Source: Candidatus Poribacteria bacterium
GTDB taxonomy: Bacteria > Poribacteria > WGA-4E > WGA-3G
Direction: 5' to 3'
Assembly (NCBI GenBank): GCA_028821605.1
Contig: JAPPFM010000010.1
Location: forward strand, 186,001-250,000
Length of the DNA: 64,000 bases
Part shown: piece after piece, positions 34,913 to 44,376 of the stretch
Position numbering within the stretch: the first letter of the stretch is position 1
Layout of the letters: every line of letters starts with the position of its first letter
Translations under genes and position numbers: made by a program
The notes under the pieces: model-generated
Database searches by the model: none
What the model was told of the DNA's origin: nothing
The model's input: only the letters and a program-made list of their open reading frames with translations

Positions 34913-35946
34913 AAATGAAAGCCGCTATCTACACAGGCATTGAAGAAATTGAGGTTCGTGAAGTTGAACGTAACGAACCCCCTCCGGGGTTTGTACTCGT
35001 TGATACGAAGCAGACCGGTATCTGTGGAAGCGATCTGCATAGTTATTTCGGGAATTGGGGGCAATCGCATGAGCACGCCGCCGGACATGAAACGTGTGGT
35101 GTGGTCGTGGCACTCGGTGACGGTGTAACGAAGTTCGACATCGGGGATAGAGTCGCTGTAGAGTGTTTTTCGCACTGCAGTACCTGCACCTACTGCGAAA
35201 CTGGGCAGTACAATCTCTGTCTCAATAGAGGCGGGATCTCTCCGAAGATGCACGGCGGGTTTGCTGAATACACGTCAACACACCAATCTGGGTTGTTTAA
35301 ATTGCCGGAACGAATGACTTTTGAACAGGGCGCGCTTGTTGAACCACTCGCCGTCTCACATCGTGCGATAGCGCGCTCGGGTGCCAATTCCCGTGATACC
35401 GTCGCGATTATCGGCGGTGGGACCATCGGTCAATTCTGTTTAGCGGATGCGGTTGCTGCGGGCGTTAAAGAGACGTTGATTACCGTCAAATACGAACAAC
35501 AGGCGGAGTTGGCAAAAGCACTCGGCGCGGATCACATCGTCAATGTTGGCGACACCGATGTGCAAGAATACGTCAAGGATGTCACAAACGGCATCGGTTT
35601 TGATGCGGTCATCGAAACGGTGGGCGGCGCGGAGAACTTTAACATCGCCACAACGATCGTTCGGAAGCAAGGGTCAGTCGTTCTCGTCGCAGGGTACTAC
35701 AAACCGCTTGAGGTGAATCTCTCCACTATCGTTTGGTCCGAGGCATCCATTACGGGTTCTAACTGCTACGGTTATAGCGGCATGGAGACCGACTTTGAAG
35801 CGGCAATTGAATTGATAGATTCCGGTAAGGTCGATGCCACGAAATTGGTGACGCACTACTATCCGCTTGAGGAAATCCGAGAAGCGTTCCGCGTGTCTGC
35901 TGATAAGACTTCTGGTGCTATTAAGGTGCATGTCTGTCAGGAATAG
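34909..35946 (+). CDS. zinc-dependent medium-chain alcohol/polyol dehydrogenase
   Basis: 345 aa. Catalytic zinc site: C in GICGSDLH (~residue 38) and GHE (~63-65); structural zinc cysteines in HCSTCTYCETGQYNLC (~88-103); NAD-binding GGGTIGQFC (~167-175). It resembles threonine and sorbitol dehydrogenases, oxidising a secondary alcohol. The start overlaps the stop of the acyl-CoA ligase by four bases and AAAGGAG lies before it. The pairing with a ligase suggests a common catabolic pathway of unknown substrate. Confidence 0.9.
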   Translation: MKMKAAIYTGIEEIEVREVERNEPPPGFVLVDTKQTGICGSDLHSYFGNWGQSHEHAAGHETCGVVVALGDGVTKFDIGDRVAVECFSHCSTCTYCETGQYNLCLNRGGISPKMHGGFAEYTSTHQSGLFKLPERMTFEQGALVEPLAVSHRAIARSGANSRDTVAIIGGGTIGQFCLADAVAAGVKETLITVKYEQQAELAKALGADHIVNVGDTDVQEYVKDVTNGIGFDAVIETVGGAENFNIATTIVRKQGSVVLVAGYYKPLEVNLSTIVWSEASITGSNCYGYSGMETDFEAAIELIDSGKVDATKLVTHYYPLEEIREAFRVSADKTSGAIKVHVCQE

Positions 35947-36015
35947 CATTTTGTTAATCTGCTGGCGGGGTTTGATATCTCATCATAGGTGCCAATTTAG
36001 GGTTTCCGTACTCTT

Positions 36016-36263
36016 GTAGGTTGGGTTGAACGGCGTTGAAAGGAGAGATGTGGGTGTTTCAAACACACCTCAAATCCAAGAGGCTGCGATATGCACTCAA
36101 GAACATAGTGAAACCCAACTTCATACGTTCCCTCAGAGGTGTGGCACTTCAGAACAAGAGCGTTGGGTTCACTCGGTCTCCGGCGGATGTGGCGTGTCTG
36201 GAGAAAAGTTCGTTTTTTCTCTGATTTTCACGGTTTTGGTGGCATCCGTTCAACCCAACCTAC
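36016..36263. repeat. 248-bp nested inverted-repeat element, copy 2
   Basis: Starts GTAGGTTGGGTTGAACGG and ends CCGTTCAACCCAACCTAC, with internal GTGAAACCCAAC and GTTGGGTTCAC. It has the same plan as 26973-27201, but the spacer sequences differ. It occupies most of the gap 35947-36366. Just upstream and downstream are near-identical phrases (GGCGGGGTTTGATATCTCA at 35964-35982 and GGTGGGGTTTGATATCTCA at 36301-36319), a ~20-bp direct repeat flanking the element. Confidence 0.85.
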
Positions 36264-36366
36264 GATGTTATGATGCGGTTTTTCCTAAAATTGACACTTA
36301 TGGTGGGGTTTGATATCTCACCGGCAAGCATCTACTGTTTGAGAAAATAAGAGGATTTTTTATATA

Positions 36367-37092
36367 ATGCAGAACGGCAATCATACGTTGAGCACCGAAG
36401 AAAAGGAACAGTTTTGGCGGCAGGGTTACCTCGGTCCTTACAAACTCTGTAGTTCTGAAAACATGCTCGACATGCAACCGGAAATTGAGAAAATTCTTGA
36501 AACACCCCCACCGGATCACAACCAAGTGGTGCATAACCGCCATCTTGATTCTCCGTTGATTCATCAACTTGCCACGCACCCGACTATCGTCAAACGGATG
36601 GCGGCACTCTATGGTCCAGACCTGCTCCTCTGGCGGACGAACTTTTTCGTCAAGGAACCGGGTGCAAAAGAGATTCCATGGCACCAAGATTTCAACTATT
36701 GGCCCCTTGAACCACCCATCATTATTTCAGCATGGATCGCTGTTGATTCAGCAACGTTAGAGAATAGTTGTCTTCAAATCGTCCCCGGCTCACACCGAAA
36801 AGTAGTCCCGCATGTGAAGGCGACTTCGGATATGGCGTTCAATCAGATGGGCGATCTCGAATTCATTGATACCAGCACTATCGTCAACCTTGAGATGCAA
36901 CCCGGCGAATTTGTGCTCTTTAATGAGCGTACTTTGCATCACTCGGAAGCAAATCGTTCTGACAAGCGGCGAATCGGTTTGGCTGTCCGAGTCATCCTCC
37001 CTATTGTCAAAGTTTTCGATTGGGATGCCCCTGAACACAAACTCATTGTCGTTCACGGTGAGGATCCAGTGCAATTTAATAATAGGGAATAG
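36367..37092 (+). CDS. phytanoyl-CoA dioxygenase (PhyH) family oxygenase
   Basis: 241 aa. Iron ligands HxD in PWHQDFNYW (~residues 102-110) and the distal histidine in NERTLHHSEANRS (~186-198). EQFWRQGYLGPYKL at the N terminus is the family's opening helix. It differs strongly from the member at 24282-24995, so it is not a recent duplicate. It is followed 69 bases later by a quinone-oxidoreductase-like gene. TATAAT overlaps the start codon region but cannot serve this start; a downstream ATG is possible. Confidence 0.9.
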   Translation: MQNGNHTLSTEEKEQFWRQGYLGPYKLCSSENMLDMQPEIEKILETPPPDHNQVVHNRHLDSPLIHQLATHPTIVKRMAALYGPDLLLWRTNFFVKEPGAKEIPWHQDFNYWPLEPPIIISAWIAVDSATLENSCLQIVPGSHRKVVPHVKATSDMAFNQMGDLEFIDTSTIVNLEMQPGEFVLFNERTLHHSEANRSDKRRIGLAVRVILPIVKVFDWDAPEHKLIVVHGEDPVQFNNRE

Positions 37093-37161
37093 ACATCGAA
37101 CAGCGCATCTACCAATCTGTATAAGGGTCTTATTATTGATAAATAAAGGAGAAAGCTTAAA

Positions 37162-38172
37162 ATGAATCGTCAAATTACCCTCGCTTCCCGACCTGTAGGG
37201 TATCCCAAAGAATCGGATTTCAACTTGGTTGAGGTACCAATTCCAGCGCCCGAAGATGGAGAGGTATTGGTAAAGACCATCTACCTCTCGGTTGATCCGT
37301 ATATGCGGGGGCGAATTAATGCAGCGAAATCTTACGCCGCAAATGTAGAAATTGATGAAATCATGGTTGGCAGTGTTATCGCTCAGGTTATCGCATCGAA
37401 GCATCCAAATTTCAATATCGGCGATATCGTTAACGCTGGCATCGGGTGGCAGGAGTACGGCATCGCTGCTGGGGATGGGCTGCGGAAGATTGATTCGACA
37501 ATTGCACCTATTTCAACAGGGGCTGGAATTCTCGGTATGCCGGGGTTGACAGCCTACTTCGGCTTGCTTAAGATTGGAAAACTTCAGGAACGGGAGACTG
37601 TATTTGTCTCTGGTGCCGCTGGCGCAGTCGGCTCCGTCGTTGGACAGATCGCAAAAATCAAAGGGTGTCGGGTTGTCGGTTCTGCGGGAACCGATGAAAA
37701 GGTCACATACATCGTTGATGAACTCGGTTTTGATGCAGCGTTTAACTATAAAGAGGTCGACGATTACGAAACAGAACTCCAAACACTTCTTCCTGATGGC
37801 ATTGATGTCTATTTTGACAACGTCGGTGGCGTTATCACGGATGCCGTTTTCCCCAATTTAAGGATCAAGGGACGCGTCGTCATCTGTGGACAGATTTCGC
37901 AATATAACTTGGAGAAACCGGAAACAGGACCGCGTTTCCTCTGGAATATGATCACCAAGCGTGCGAGAATCGAAGGCTTTCTTGTTTCTGAGTTTGCGGA
38001 TCAACATACGGAAGCACTTGTTGAGATGTCGGAATGGTTACGGCAGGGCAAGTTGAAATATCGTGAGACGATCGAAGAGGGTGGAATTGAAAGCGCGCCC
38101 GCGGCATTCATTAGCATGCTGAAAGGCGGTAATATCGGCAAACAGCTCGTTAAAATTGCTGATGTTGACTAA
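37162..38172 (+). CDS. NADP-dependent oxidoreductase, medium-chain (leukotriene-B4 dehydrogenase-like)
   Basis: 336 aa, zinc-free MDR family. It has VDPYMRGR (~residues 45-52), the NADP loop SGAAGAVGSVVGQIAK (~149-164) and FDNVGG (~215-220). Relatives reduce or oxidise alpha,beta-unsaturated ketones and related carbonyls (curcumin reductase, prostaglandin reductase). AAAGGAG precedes the ATG. It probably works with the PhyH oxygenase upstream, but no substrate can be named. Confidence 0.9.
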   Translation: MNRQITLASRPVGYPKESDFNLVEVPIPAPEDGEVLVKTIYLSVDPYMRGRINAAKSYAANVEIDEIMVGSVIAQVIASKHPNFNIGDIVNAGIGWQEYGIAAGDGLRKIDSTIAPISTGAGILGMPGLTAYFGLLKIGKLQERETVFVSGAAGAVGSVVGQIAKIKGCRVVGSAGTDEKVTYIVDELGFDAAFNYKEVDDYETELQTLLPDGIDVYFDNVGGVITDAVFPNLRIKGRVVICGQISQYNLEKPETGPRFLWNMITKRARIEGFLVSEFADQHTEALVEMSEWLRQGKLKYRETIEEGGIESAPAAFISMLKGGNIGKQLVKIADVD

Positions 38173-38217
38173 GGATGAAGCTGTTAGTAAGACTATTTTT
38201 CAAACGGGGACTTCCTC

Positions 38218-39264
38218 ATGAACACGCGTCGTTTGGTGCTACTGTTTTCGCTCATAATTCTGTTGAGTTTTTGTACAGGTCTGTTCTGTTGGGCAGAAGG
38301 TGTGATTGTCTACGCCTATCGTAGTACGACCTATATGATGCGTCCGAATGATACCATACCTACGCGCATTGCGGAAGAAGGTATTTCTACGCCTTCACCG
38401 GATGGTCGTTTTTTGGCAGCGGTAGACAGCGACCCTGATCGCCGTAATGTTCTCCATATCCGAGACCTCCGCACGGGTAAGAAAATTCGTTCCATCATAT
38501 TGCAAGTCCATTCTTACGTGGATATTTCTTGGTCTCCGGATGGGCGTTGGATTGTGTATGCTGGCAGCCCACAAAGGATAAGAGGGGGGCGTGGCGTGGA
38601 CACCGAAATTTTTCTAATTTCACCGGATGGACGACGGAAGCGAAAGTTACCGCACCCAATTGGTGAGAATCCAATAGGCTTTGTTTGGCCACCAGATGCG
38701 CAATCTGTATTTTACAATCTCGCTGCAACTGATAGGCGGCAGGAAATCTGGGAGTCAAAAATCAATGGTCAGGAAAAAGCCAAGAAACATTTGCTGTTCC
38801 ATGAAGGGGCGGGTTTCTTAAGCCGTTATCCGTTCTATAGTTTCTCACCAAACGGCAAAAAGATAGCCTATACATCGGTTCATGAGGGTGTATTTGTTGC
38901 GGATGTTAATGGAAAGAACCACCAAAAAGTAACCGATCGCGCTCATGAAGGCATATTTGTTGCAGCGAATGTTGATGAGATAAACATTCAAAAAATAGCG
39001 AATAAAATAGCAGATCTTGACTCGCTACAGTTCTATCAAGTAGATTGGTCACCGAATGGCAAGTATCTTGTATTCTCCACTGATATGATTTTTAGTGATT
39101 ATGGGATCTACATCTACTCGTTTGCAACTCAGAGAGTTCGGCATTTGGTTTCTTTACAGGACAGGCTCCCTATTTTGCCGCGCTGGGTTGGTGATTCGTT
39201 GCCAGTACAACCGTTAAATAAGATGGCTGTGACGTGGGGAGCGATCAAGCGTTCAAAGAACTAA
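38218..39264 (+). CDS. exported TolB/WD40-like beta-propeller protein
   Basis: 348 aa with a signal peptide (VLLFSLIILLSFCTGLFCWAEG, first ~25 residues). Propeller blades carry the SPDGR/SPNGK motif (STPSPDGRFLAA ~60-71; SWSPDGRWIVYAG ~102-114; SPDGRRKRK ~137; SPNGKKIAY ~216; WSPNGKYLVFS ~280), as in TolB. Residues ~220-262 contain an internal near-duplication (HEGVFVADVNGKN and HEGIFVAANVDEI). The function is probably periplasmic protein binding. Weak ribosome site; 45 bases after the oxidoreductase. Confidence 0.8.
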   Translation: MNTRRLVLLFSLIILLSFCTGLFCWAEGVIVYAYRSTTYMMRPNDTIPTRIAEEGISTPSPDGRFLAAVDSDPDRRNVLHIRDLRTGKKIRSIILQVHSYVDISWSPDGRWIVYAGSPQRIRGGRGVDTEIFLISPDGRRKRKLPHPIGENPIGFVWPPDAQSVFYNLAATDRRQEIWESKINGQEKAKKHLLFHEGAGFLSRYPFYSFSPNGKKIAYTSVHEGVFVADVNGKNHQKVTDRAHEGIFVAANVDEINIQKIANKIADLDSLQFYQVDWSPNGKYLVFSTDMIFSDYGIYIYSFATQRVRHLVSLQDRLPILPRWVGDSLPVQPLNKMAVTWGAIKRSKN

Positions 39265-39305
39265 TCTGAACGAGTTACGCCCACGTGCACAGCCTAAATT
39301 CTCTT

Positions 39306-40250
39306 CTAATATCCCTTTTCTTTATCAATTATGCTGAGAAGCGGTTTGCCAACGAGAAGTCGTTCTAAGTTATCACAGAAAAGCCCAACGGATCGATCCA
39401 AACGGATGGGTGAACCACCGGCGACGTGTGGTGTAATAATCACATTCGGTAAGTCCCATAACGGGCTGTCGGTAGGCAGCGGTTCTTCAGGCGTGACATC
39501 CAATCCCGCACCGCCGATGCTTCCCGAAGTGAGCGCGCGGAGTAGGGAAGGTCCATCTACAATTTTGCCGCGTGTGACGTTGATGAGCAACGCGTGCGAT
39601 TTCATCTGTTTAAACGCTGCGTCGTCGAACATACCGTGCGTCTCCGGTGTCAGCGGCGCGCAGATAGCGACAACATCTGATTCTGACAGAAGGTCATGGA
39701 ACCGATCCATTTTCCAGACTTCGTGGACAAACGAGGGAGCCTCAATTGTCTCTGGGTCAACAGCGATGACGCGCATATCAAACCCTTGTGCGCGGCGCGC
39801 AACGTCGATACCTGTGCCGCCGAGTCCGACGATACCCAGTGTCTGCTCGCTTAACTCCCACGTTGCCAAACGGATTGACATCCGATTGTCCCATGTCCGC
39901 TCGCGTACTGAACGTCCGATACCGCGGAGGAGACCTAAGAGTAAAGCCCACGTCTGATCTGCCAGATGCGGTCCAACGAACCCTTTCGCACTCGTTAGGA
40001 TAACATCGCTCTCAACAAATTCGGGAAACAGCAAGCCGTCAACGCCAGCGGAAAGCACTTGCACCCATTTGAGTTGTTGCGCATTCTCAAAAAGAGGGCG
40101 ATTGAACCCACCCAACACAATGTCGGTATCCACAATTTCGCGCAATGCCTCTTCCGAATTCTGTGGACGCGCAAGCGAAAGTTCCTCAGAAACGGATTCA
40201 ATCTGCTGCTGTTGTTCCGAAGTAATATCAGTGTTAATCAGAATTTTCAT
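39306..40250 (-). CDS. D-2-hydroxyacid dehydrogenase (NAD-binding)
   Basis: 314 aa from the ATG at 40250 (MKILINTDITSEQQ), which has AGAGGAGAT just upstream; the frame runs to 40352 without support. It has the NAD-binding GLGGTGIDVARRA (~140-152), the catalytic arginine in VTRGKIVD (~224-231), glutamate in DVTPEEPL (~251-258) and histidine in TPHVAGGSP (~275-283). It interconverts a 2-oxoacid and a D-2-hydroxyacid. Its start region overlaps a promoter on the other strand. Confidence 0.9.
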   Translation of the reverse strand: MKILINTDITSEQQQQIESVSEELSLARPQNSEEALREIVDTDIVLGGFNRPLFENAQQLKWVQVLSAGVDGLLFPEFVESDVILTSAKGFVGPHLADQTWALLLGLLRGIGRSVRERTWDNRMSIRLATWELSEQTLGIVGLGGTGIDVARRAQGFDMRVIAVDPETIEAPSFVHEVWKMDRFHDLLSESDVVAICAPLTPETHGMFDDAAFKQMKSHALLINVTRGKIVDGPSLLRALTSGSIGGAGLDVTPEEPLPTDSPLWDLPNVIITPHVAGGSPIRLDRSVGLFCDNLERLLVGKPLLSIIDKEKGY

Positions 40251-40251
40251 G

Positions 40252-40280
40252 TTGACATCTCCTCTATATCGTGGTATTCT
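40252..40280 (+). promoter_or_regulatory. sigma-70 promoter of the cytochrome-like lipoprotein gene
   Basis: TTGACA, 17 bases, TATTCT on the plus strand. It overlaps the ribosome site of the divergent D-hydroxyacid dehydrogenase gene, so the two genes probably share a control region. The predicted leader of ~90 bases contains the 31-bp hairpin element at 40317-40347. Confidence 0.65.
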
Positions 40281-40316
40281 ATATACGAGAATGGCGAAAT
40301 CCCTACACATTATAAA

Positions 40317-40347
40317 GCAAGTTTTGGCTTGCAAACTACGCCAAAAA
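40317..40347. repeat. 31-bp GCAAGTTTTGG hairpin element, copy 2
   Basis: GCAAG..CTTGC and TTTTGG..CCAAAA can pair. It sits in the leader of the gene at 40377, ~10 bases upstream of its AAGGAG. Matches 4992-5022 and 62722-62752. Confidence 0.7.
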
Positions 40348-40376
40348 CACATTTCTCAAAAAAGGAGCATCTCATT

Positions 40377-40904
40377 GTGATTAATTTATCTGCTATGCCG
40401 ACGCGTAGCCGACGCGTAGGCACTGTTTTTATTCCCATCTTTGCTATGAGCCTCTTTCTCACCGCAGTTTTCATTGCCGGATGCGGTGACGAAGGCGATA
40501 CCACTGAAGACACCAGTATGACGGCTGCCCTTCAGCCCACAACAACGCCTCCTGCCACACAAACCCCAGTGCCTGAGCCGCCAGTTGGTGATCCACCTCC
40601 TGTCGAGGAACCTGTTGTAGAGGGGGTCTCTTTTAAGGACGATATTCAACCTATTCTTGCCGAGAGATGTGCTATTGCAGGGTGCCACGCTGCACCTGGT
40701 GCCAAAGGGCTTGACCTCAGCAAATACGATACCTTCAAAAAGGGCGGAAACGGTGGTCCCGGATTCATTGCTGGTAATGGCAAGGGAAGTCTTGTTGTCG
40801 AACGTATTGATGGCGGCGGCATGCCCCCCGGCGGTCCTCCATTAGACGCTGACCAGATTCAACTTTTTATTGACTGGATTGACGAAGGGGCCGAAAATAA
40901 CTAA
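40377..40904 (+). CDS. lipoprotein with Planctomycete-type cytochrome-c-like domain
   Basis: 175 aa from the GTG at 40377, chosen because AAAAAAGGAG ends ~10 bases upstream; an inner ATG at 40395 is possible. A lipoprotein signal (FAMSLFLTAVFIAGC, lipidated cysteine ~residue 38) precedes a Pro/Thr-rich linker (~55-80, PTTTPPATQTPVPEPP). The C-terminal domain (~85-175) resembles PF07635-type domains: FKDDIQPILAERC, then GCHAAPGAKGLDLS and GGGMPPGG. Its cysteines are spaced CxxxxCH, not the classical CxxCH, so haem binding is uncertain. Confidence 0.8.
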   Translation: MINLSAMPTRSRRVGTVFIPIFAMSLFLTAVFIAGCGDEGDTTEDTSMTAALQPTTTPPATQTPVPEPPVGDPPPVEEPVVEGVSFKDDIQPILAERCAIAGCHAAPGAKGLDLSKYDTFKKGGNGGPGFIAGNGKGSLVVERIDGGGMPPGGPPLDADQIQLFIDWIDEGAENN

Positions 40905-41020
40905 AACTTAGCGACAGCATAGCAGTTCGGTCCCCTTCTGTCAAGTCTAAAAATTATCGGGATCAGCGTTATTAACCCCTTCCAAACCCGTATTGTAGCT
41001 AAGAGACTATGTCAAATATT

Positions 41021-41050
41021 AAAAAGGCGCGTTCGCTACGCGCCTTTTTT
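41021..41050. terminator. rho-independent terminator, possibly bidirectional
   Basis: AAAAAGGCGC, loop GTTCGCTAC, GCGCCTTTTTT: a GC-rich stem with an A-run on one side and a T-run on the other. It follows the lipoprotein gene on the plus strand. The stretch 40905-41348 holds in addition the ECF-type promoter block and no gene. Confidence 0.85.
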
Positions 41051-41181
41051 GGTGTACGCTCCCTTTCCATCTCCGTGAGATGCCCTTTTTCGTGCATTTA
41101 AGAATAGCAGTTGCCCCTTTCCGTGCAGAATTCCACACGGATAGACCTCTGGCGCTGGCACAGAAATTGCTTATTTGTCTT

Positions 41182-41225
41182 GAAAATTGCATTTTATGCA
41201 ACCTTTCAGTCTCACAGACGCGTTA
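41182..41225 (+). promoter_or_regulatory. conserved ECF-type promoter with dyad, upstream of sigma-propeller gene 1
   Basis: The phrase GAAAATTGCATTTTATGCA (41182-41200) is identical to the one upstream of the second sigma-propeller gene (46777-46795). Inside is a dyad TTGCAT-TTT-ATGCAA (41187-41201). A GCAACC box (41198-41203), 16 bases, then GCGTTA (41220-41225) matches the general ECF layout of an AAC-containing -35 and a CGT-type -10. The same spacing recurs at 46793-46820. The leader to the ATG is ~120 bases. Confidence 0.6.
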
Positions 41226-41348
41226 TTAACTTATGAAAGCACTATTTTTTGTTTTTATGGTAAAGTCTAAAAGTATATAGGCATTTACCAACCGAAGAAT
41301 CACATTGATCGTAATTGTAGGTTTCACTATATTTTGGGGAGGAGAGTC

Positions 41349-44288
41349 ATGGAGAGAAGCGATGTTGACCTGATTCAACGGACTTTGGAGGGTGACCAGC
41401 GCGCATTTACAGCACTCGTGAACAGATACCAAAAACAGGTTCACACCTTGGTCTGGCGAAAAATAGGGGATTTTCATATCGCCGAGGAAATCACACAGGA
41501 TATTTTTTTGAAGGTGTACAAAAAGTTATCGACGTTGAAACCACCGGATCGTTTTCCAGGGTGGCTCTATGTAATTGCGACGCGGCACTGTATCACATGG
41601 CTCCGAAAGAAGAGGGTATCAACGACCTCCCTGGATGCGATGCCTACAACCGAGTTAGAGGAGTTATGTTATGCACGATATGAGGCAGCACATAACGAAG
41701 AAGCATCTGTTGAACACCAGCGCGGCATCGTCAAACGCCTACTCCAAAAACTCCCAGAGAGCGAGCGCACTGTTGTAACACTGTTTTATCTGGCAGAAAT
41801 GTCTTGCGAAAACATTAGTGAATTCTTGGGTGTATCCCCAAACACCATTAAGAGTCGTCTTCACCGCGCCCGCAAGCGGTTGGAGAAGCAAGAACATCTG
41901 CTCCACGATGCCCCAAGCATTTTCCAATTGCCGCAAACCCTAACCGAGAAGGTCATGCGAGAAATTGCACGCATTAAGCCGACATCGCCTTCTATGGGTA
42001 AACCGTGGGTGCCGTGGGCACTCTCTTTTTCCTCAATGCTTTTGGTTATCCTGATGATGGGATTCGGTCCCCAGACGTTATCCCGCTTTCAAAAACCCTA
42101 CGACTTGGATGCAACCTCGGAGATGACAGTTGAGTTGGTTGACGCGCCCGTTGTGTTTGAACTGAAACGAGAACTGGATGTGAGAAATCAGTTTGGAAAC
42201 AGTGATGATCCAGGAAAAGACGGTAGTGGTACCGTTTCAAGAGCCGATGCTGGACTGTTGACAGTAGCACAAGCAGATACAACAGAGATACTAAAGACAG
42301 AACCACAATGGATGCCAACAAGGGGACCGGAGGGTGACGGTGTCGGAAACCTGTTTGTCACATCTCAAAAAGAGGTCTATGCGATTGGAGGCACTCGACT
42401 CTACCAGTTAGCGGCTGACAACACTGAATGGACACTCATTAACGCCGCACTTCCCGTTACACCTTATAGGATGCCGATGGCAGACGGAAAAGATACGCTC
42501 TATATTGTTACTGAGACCGATCTGCTCGCGTCAACGGATCGCGGCGCGACATTGCATTTTCTCGGTCCACGGCCACGCGGACGCGCTGTTGCACTACTTA
42601 TCCCCAGCAGGTTACGCTGGTCGCAGGATGCACAGATTGAAATGTACCTCGTCCTTGCAGACGGTGTGTTTCGTTCAACAGATACTGGTAAAACATGGAA
42701 CGCCTTTAACGATGGCTTGACCGCACCAGAGATACATACTGCCGTTACCGTTGGGAACATCCCCTTTTTAGGGACAAAGCAGGGATTGTATCGGCTCAGT
42801 TCAGGTGTATGGGAGAAATTATCTGTGGCACAGGCACAATCTATTGATTCGTTAGCAGTTGCTGACGATAGAATCTACATCAGCGTCCCAAGGCAGGAAG
42901 ATCAGAAATCCCGTTCGCTCTTTGCCTCAAACGACTTTGGGACATCTTGGACTGATATAACGCCCATGAATCTAAAAGTAGGAATGTCACCATTGACGAT
43001 CGGATCTGTCAAGCTTGTAGCGGCAGGTGAAACCCTCTTAGTATTGGGTGCTGGCGTGTTAGGTTCAAGAGATGCTGGCGACACATGGGAATACCTCGGT
43101 TTCCACAAGCACGCGCTTGCGCTCGGTTTTGCTCCAGCGATCGCTTTAGATGAGAATACTTTTTTCGTCGCACTCGGGAGTAGTCTCGGACGTTCAACTG
43201 ATGGAGGCAGTAGTTGGCATTCGTTCACAACGGGTATAGCAGAACCCCAAATTCTCGATCTTGCACAGGTTAACAACGTGCTCTACGCCGTAACGAATAA
43301 AGGTGTCGCTAAATCTATCAATGGTGGAAATCAGTGGACGCAGATGGACACGAATTTACCACTCTCGCCAAATAAATCGCTCGGTGAGTTGAAATTGTCA
43401 AATATGACAGTCGTGGGAGATTCGCTTTACGTCAGAACAAAGCAGGGCGGCAGCACAAACTGCCTGCTCCATTTACCTGCCAATACTGATACGCTGATCC
43501 ATATTGAGGGAATGCCTGTTTATGTGGATCCGAGCCACGGCGAATGGTTGGAGCGGATGGTGAACACCGCCGATACACTCGCCGAACGCGGCTTAGGTTT
43601 GTCAGATGATGAATCTGACTATCGACTCGGCATCAAGGAGGCAGTCGTCCGAACAACAGGTGAGTTCGCTGTCGGCGAAAACGCGTTCTATATTGAATAC
43701 GAACGGAAACTCTACCGATGGGCACGTGGAGATCGTGAATGGCACGACACAGGGGTCCAAGATGCACCCGTATTCGGGGACTTCTATGCGACTGACGGGT
43801 TCCAATTCGCTGTCTCAGGAAACGTCATCTATCTCGGAAAAAGTGACGGCAATCTCTTCCGATCCTTGGATGGCGGAGACACTTGGAGAGATATTACCGC
43901 AGACTTCCCCTTTCAGTTGAATAAAGCAGAATCGCAAGACCAACTCCTAAAGAAATTGCCACACTTCAGAGAAATACGCTTTATGGATAACACAGTGTAC
44001 GTTTCAACAAAAGACGGCGTTGCCATGTCAAGCGATGGCGAAAACTGGCACACACTCACCGATTCAAAATATACACCGATTGCCATGCGCCAATTGGCAG
44101 TTGATGGCACAACGCTCTACGGTGTTTCCCAAACAGGTGTTTACCGACTGAACAACAGCACAGGCATCTGGGAGCAGATTACCTCGGAAGTCCTTGGACG
44201 AGTAACTTCTCTCGTTGTTGTGGGGAATGTCCTCTATGTTGGTACAGAACACCGTGGGCTTTTAAGTTTGCCCTTGCACAGCCTGTAG
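41349..44288 (+). CDS. ECF sigma factor - membrane segment - Asp-box beta-propeller fusion, copy 1
   Basis: 979 aa from the ATG at 41349 (GGAGGAG upstream). Sigma region 2 spans residues ~5-85 (DVDLIQRTLEGDQRAF .. EEITQDIFLKVYKKL; ITWLRKKR) and region 4 ~130-175 (LPESERTVVTLFYLAEM; VSPNTIKSRLHRARKRL). One helix follows (~215-237, PWALSFSSMLLVILMMGF), then ~700 residues of beta-propeller with about eight Asp-box motifs (STDTGKTWNAF, SNDFGTSWTDI, STDGGSSWHSF, SLDGGDTWRDI). The arrangement puts the sigma factor in the cytoplasm and the propeller outside. Release would need proteolysis. It has no separate anti-sigma gene. Conserved promoter upstream. Confidence 0.9.
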   Translation: MERSDVDLIQRTLEGDQRAFTALVNRYQKQVHTLVWRKIGDFHIAEEITQDIFLKVYKKLSTLKPPDRFPGWLYVIATRHCITWLRKKRVSTTSLDAMPTTELEELCYARYEAAHNEEASVEHQRGIVKRLLQKLPESERTVVTLFYLAEMSCENISEFLGVSPNTIKSRLHRARKRLEKQEHLLHDAPSIFQLPQTLTEKVMREIARIKPTSPSMGKPWVPWALSFSSMLLVILMMGFGPQTLSRFQKPYDLDATSEMTVELVDAPVVFELKRELDVRNQFGNSDDPGKDGSGTVSRADAGLLTVAQADTTEILKTEPQWMPTRGPEGDGVGNLFVTSQKEVYAIGGTRLYQLAADNTEWTLINAALPVTPYRMPMADGKDTLYIVTETDLLASTDRGATLHFLGPRPRGRAVALLIPSRLRWSQDAQIEMYLVLADGVFRSTDTGKTWNAFNDGLTAPEIHTAVTVGNIPFLGTKQGLYRLSSGVWEKLSVAQAQSIDSLAVADDRIYISVPRQEDQKSRSLFASNDFGTSWTDITPMNLKVGMSPLTIGSVKLVAAGETLLVLGAGVLGSRDAGDTWEYLGFHKHALALGFAPAIALDENTFFVALGSSLGRSTDGGSSWHSFTTGIAEPQILDLAQVNNVLYAVTNKGVAKSINGGNQWTQMDTNLPLSPNKSLGELKLSNMTVVGDSLYVRTKQGGSTNCLLHLPANTDTLIHIEGMPVYVDPSHGEWLERMVNTADTLAERGLGLSDDESDYRLGIKEAVVRTTGEFAVGENAFYIEYERKLYRWARGDREWHDTGVQDAPVFGDFYATDGFQFAVSGNVIYLGKSDGNLFRSLDGGDTWRDITADFPFQLNKAESQDQLLKKLPHFREIRFMDNTVYVSTKDGVAMSSDGENWHTLTDSKYTPIAMRQLAVDGTTLYGVSQTGVYRLNNSTGIWEQITSEVLGRVTSLVVVGNVLYVGTEHRGLLSLPLHSL

Positions 44289-44376
44289 TTTATCGGTGGG
44301 TGAGGTTTCAGCCGCTTTCCCATTGATGAGGTTTGCTATAGTAAAACCCCAAAATAAGAGTGTGCTTTGGAAAACA

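Noticed and set aside
36340-36366. Promoter TTGAGA-18-TATAAT for the PhyH gene
   Set aside because: The -10 box overlaps the start codon, so it cannot drive a normal transcript of this gene.
40377-40904. Classical c-type cytochrome
   Set aside because: The cysteines are spaced CxxxxCH, so a standard haem site is not present; kept only as a cytochrome-like domain.
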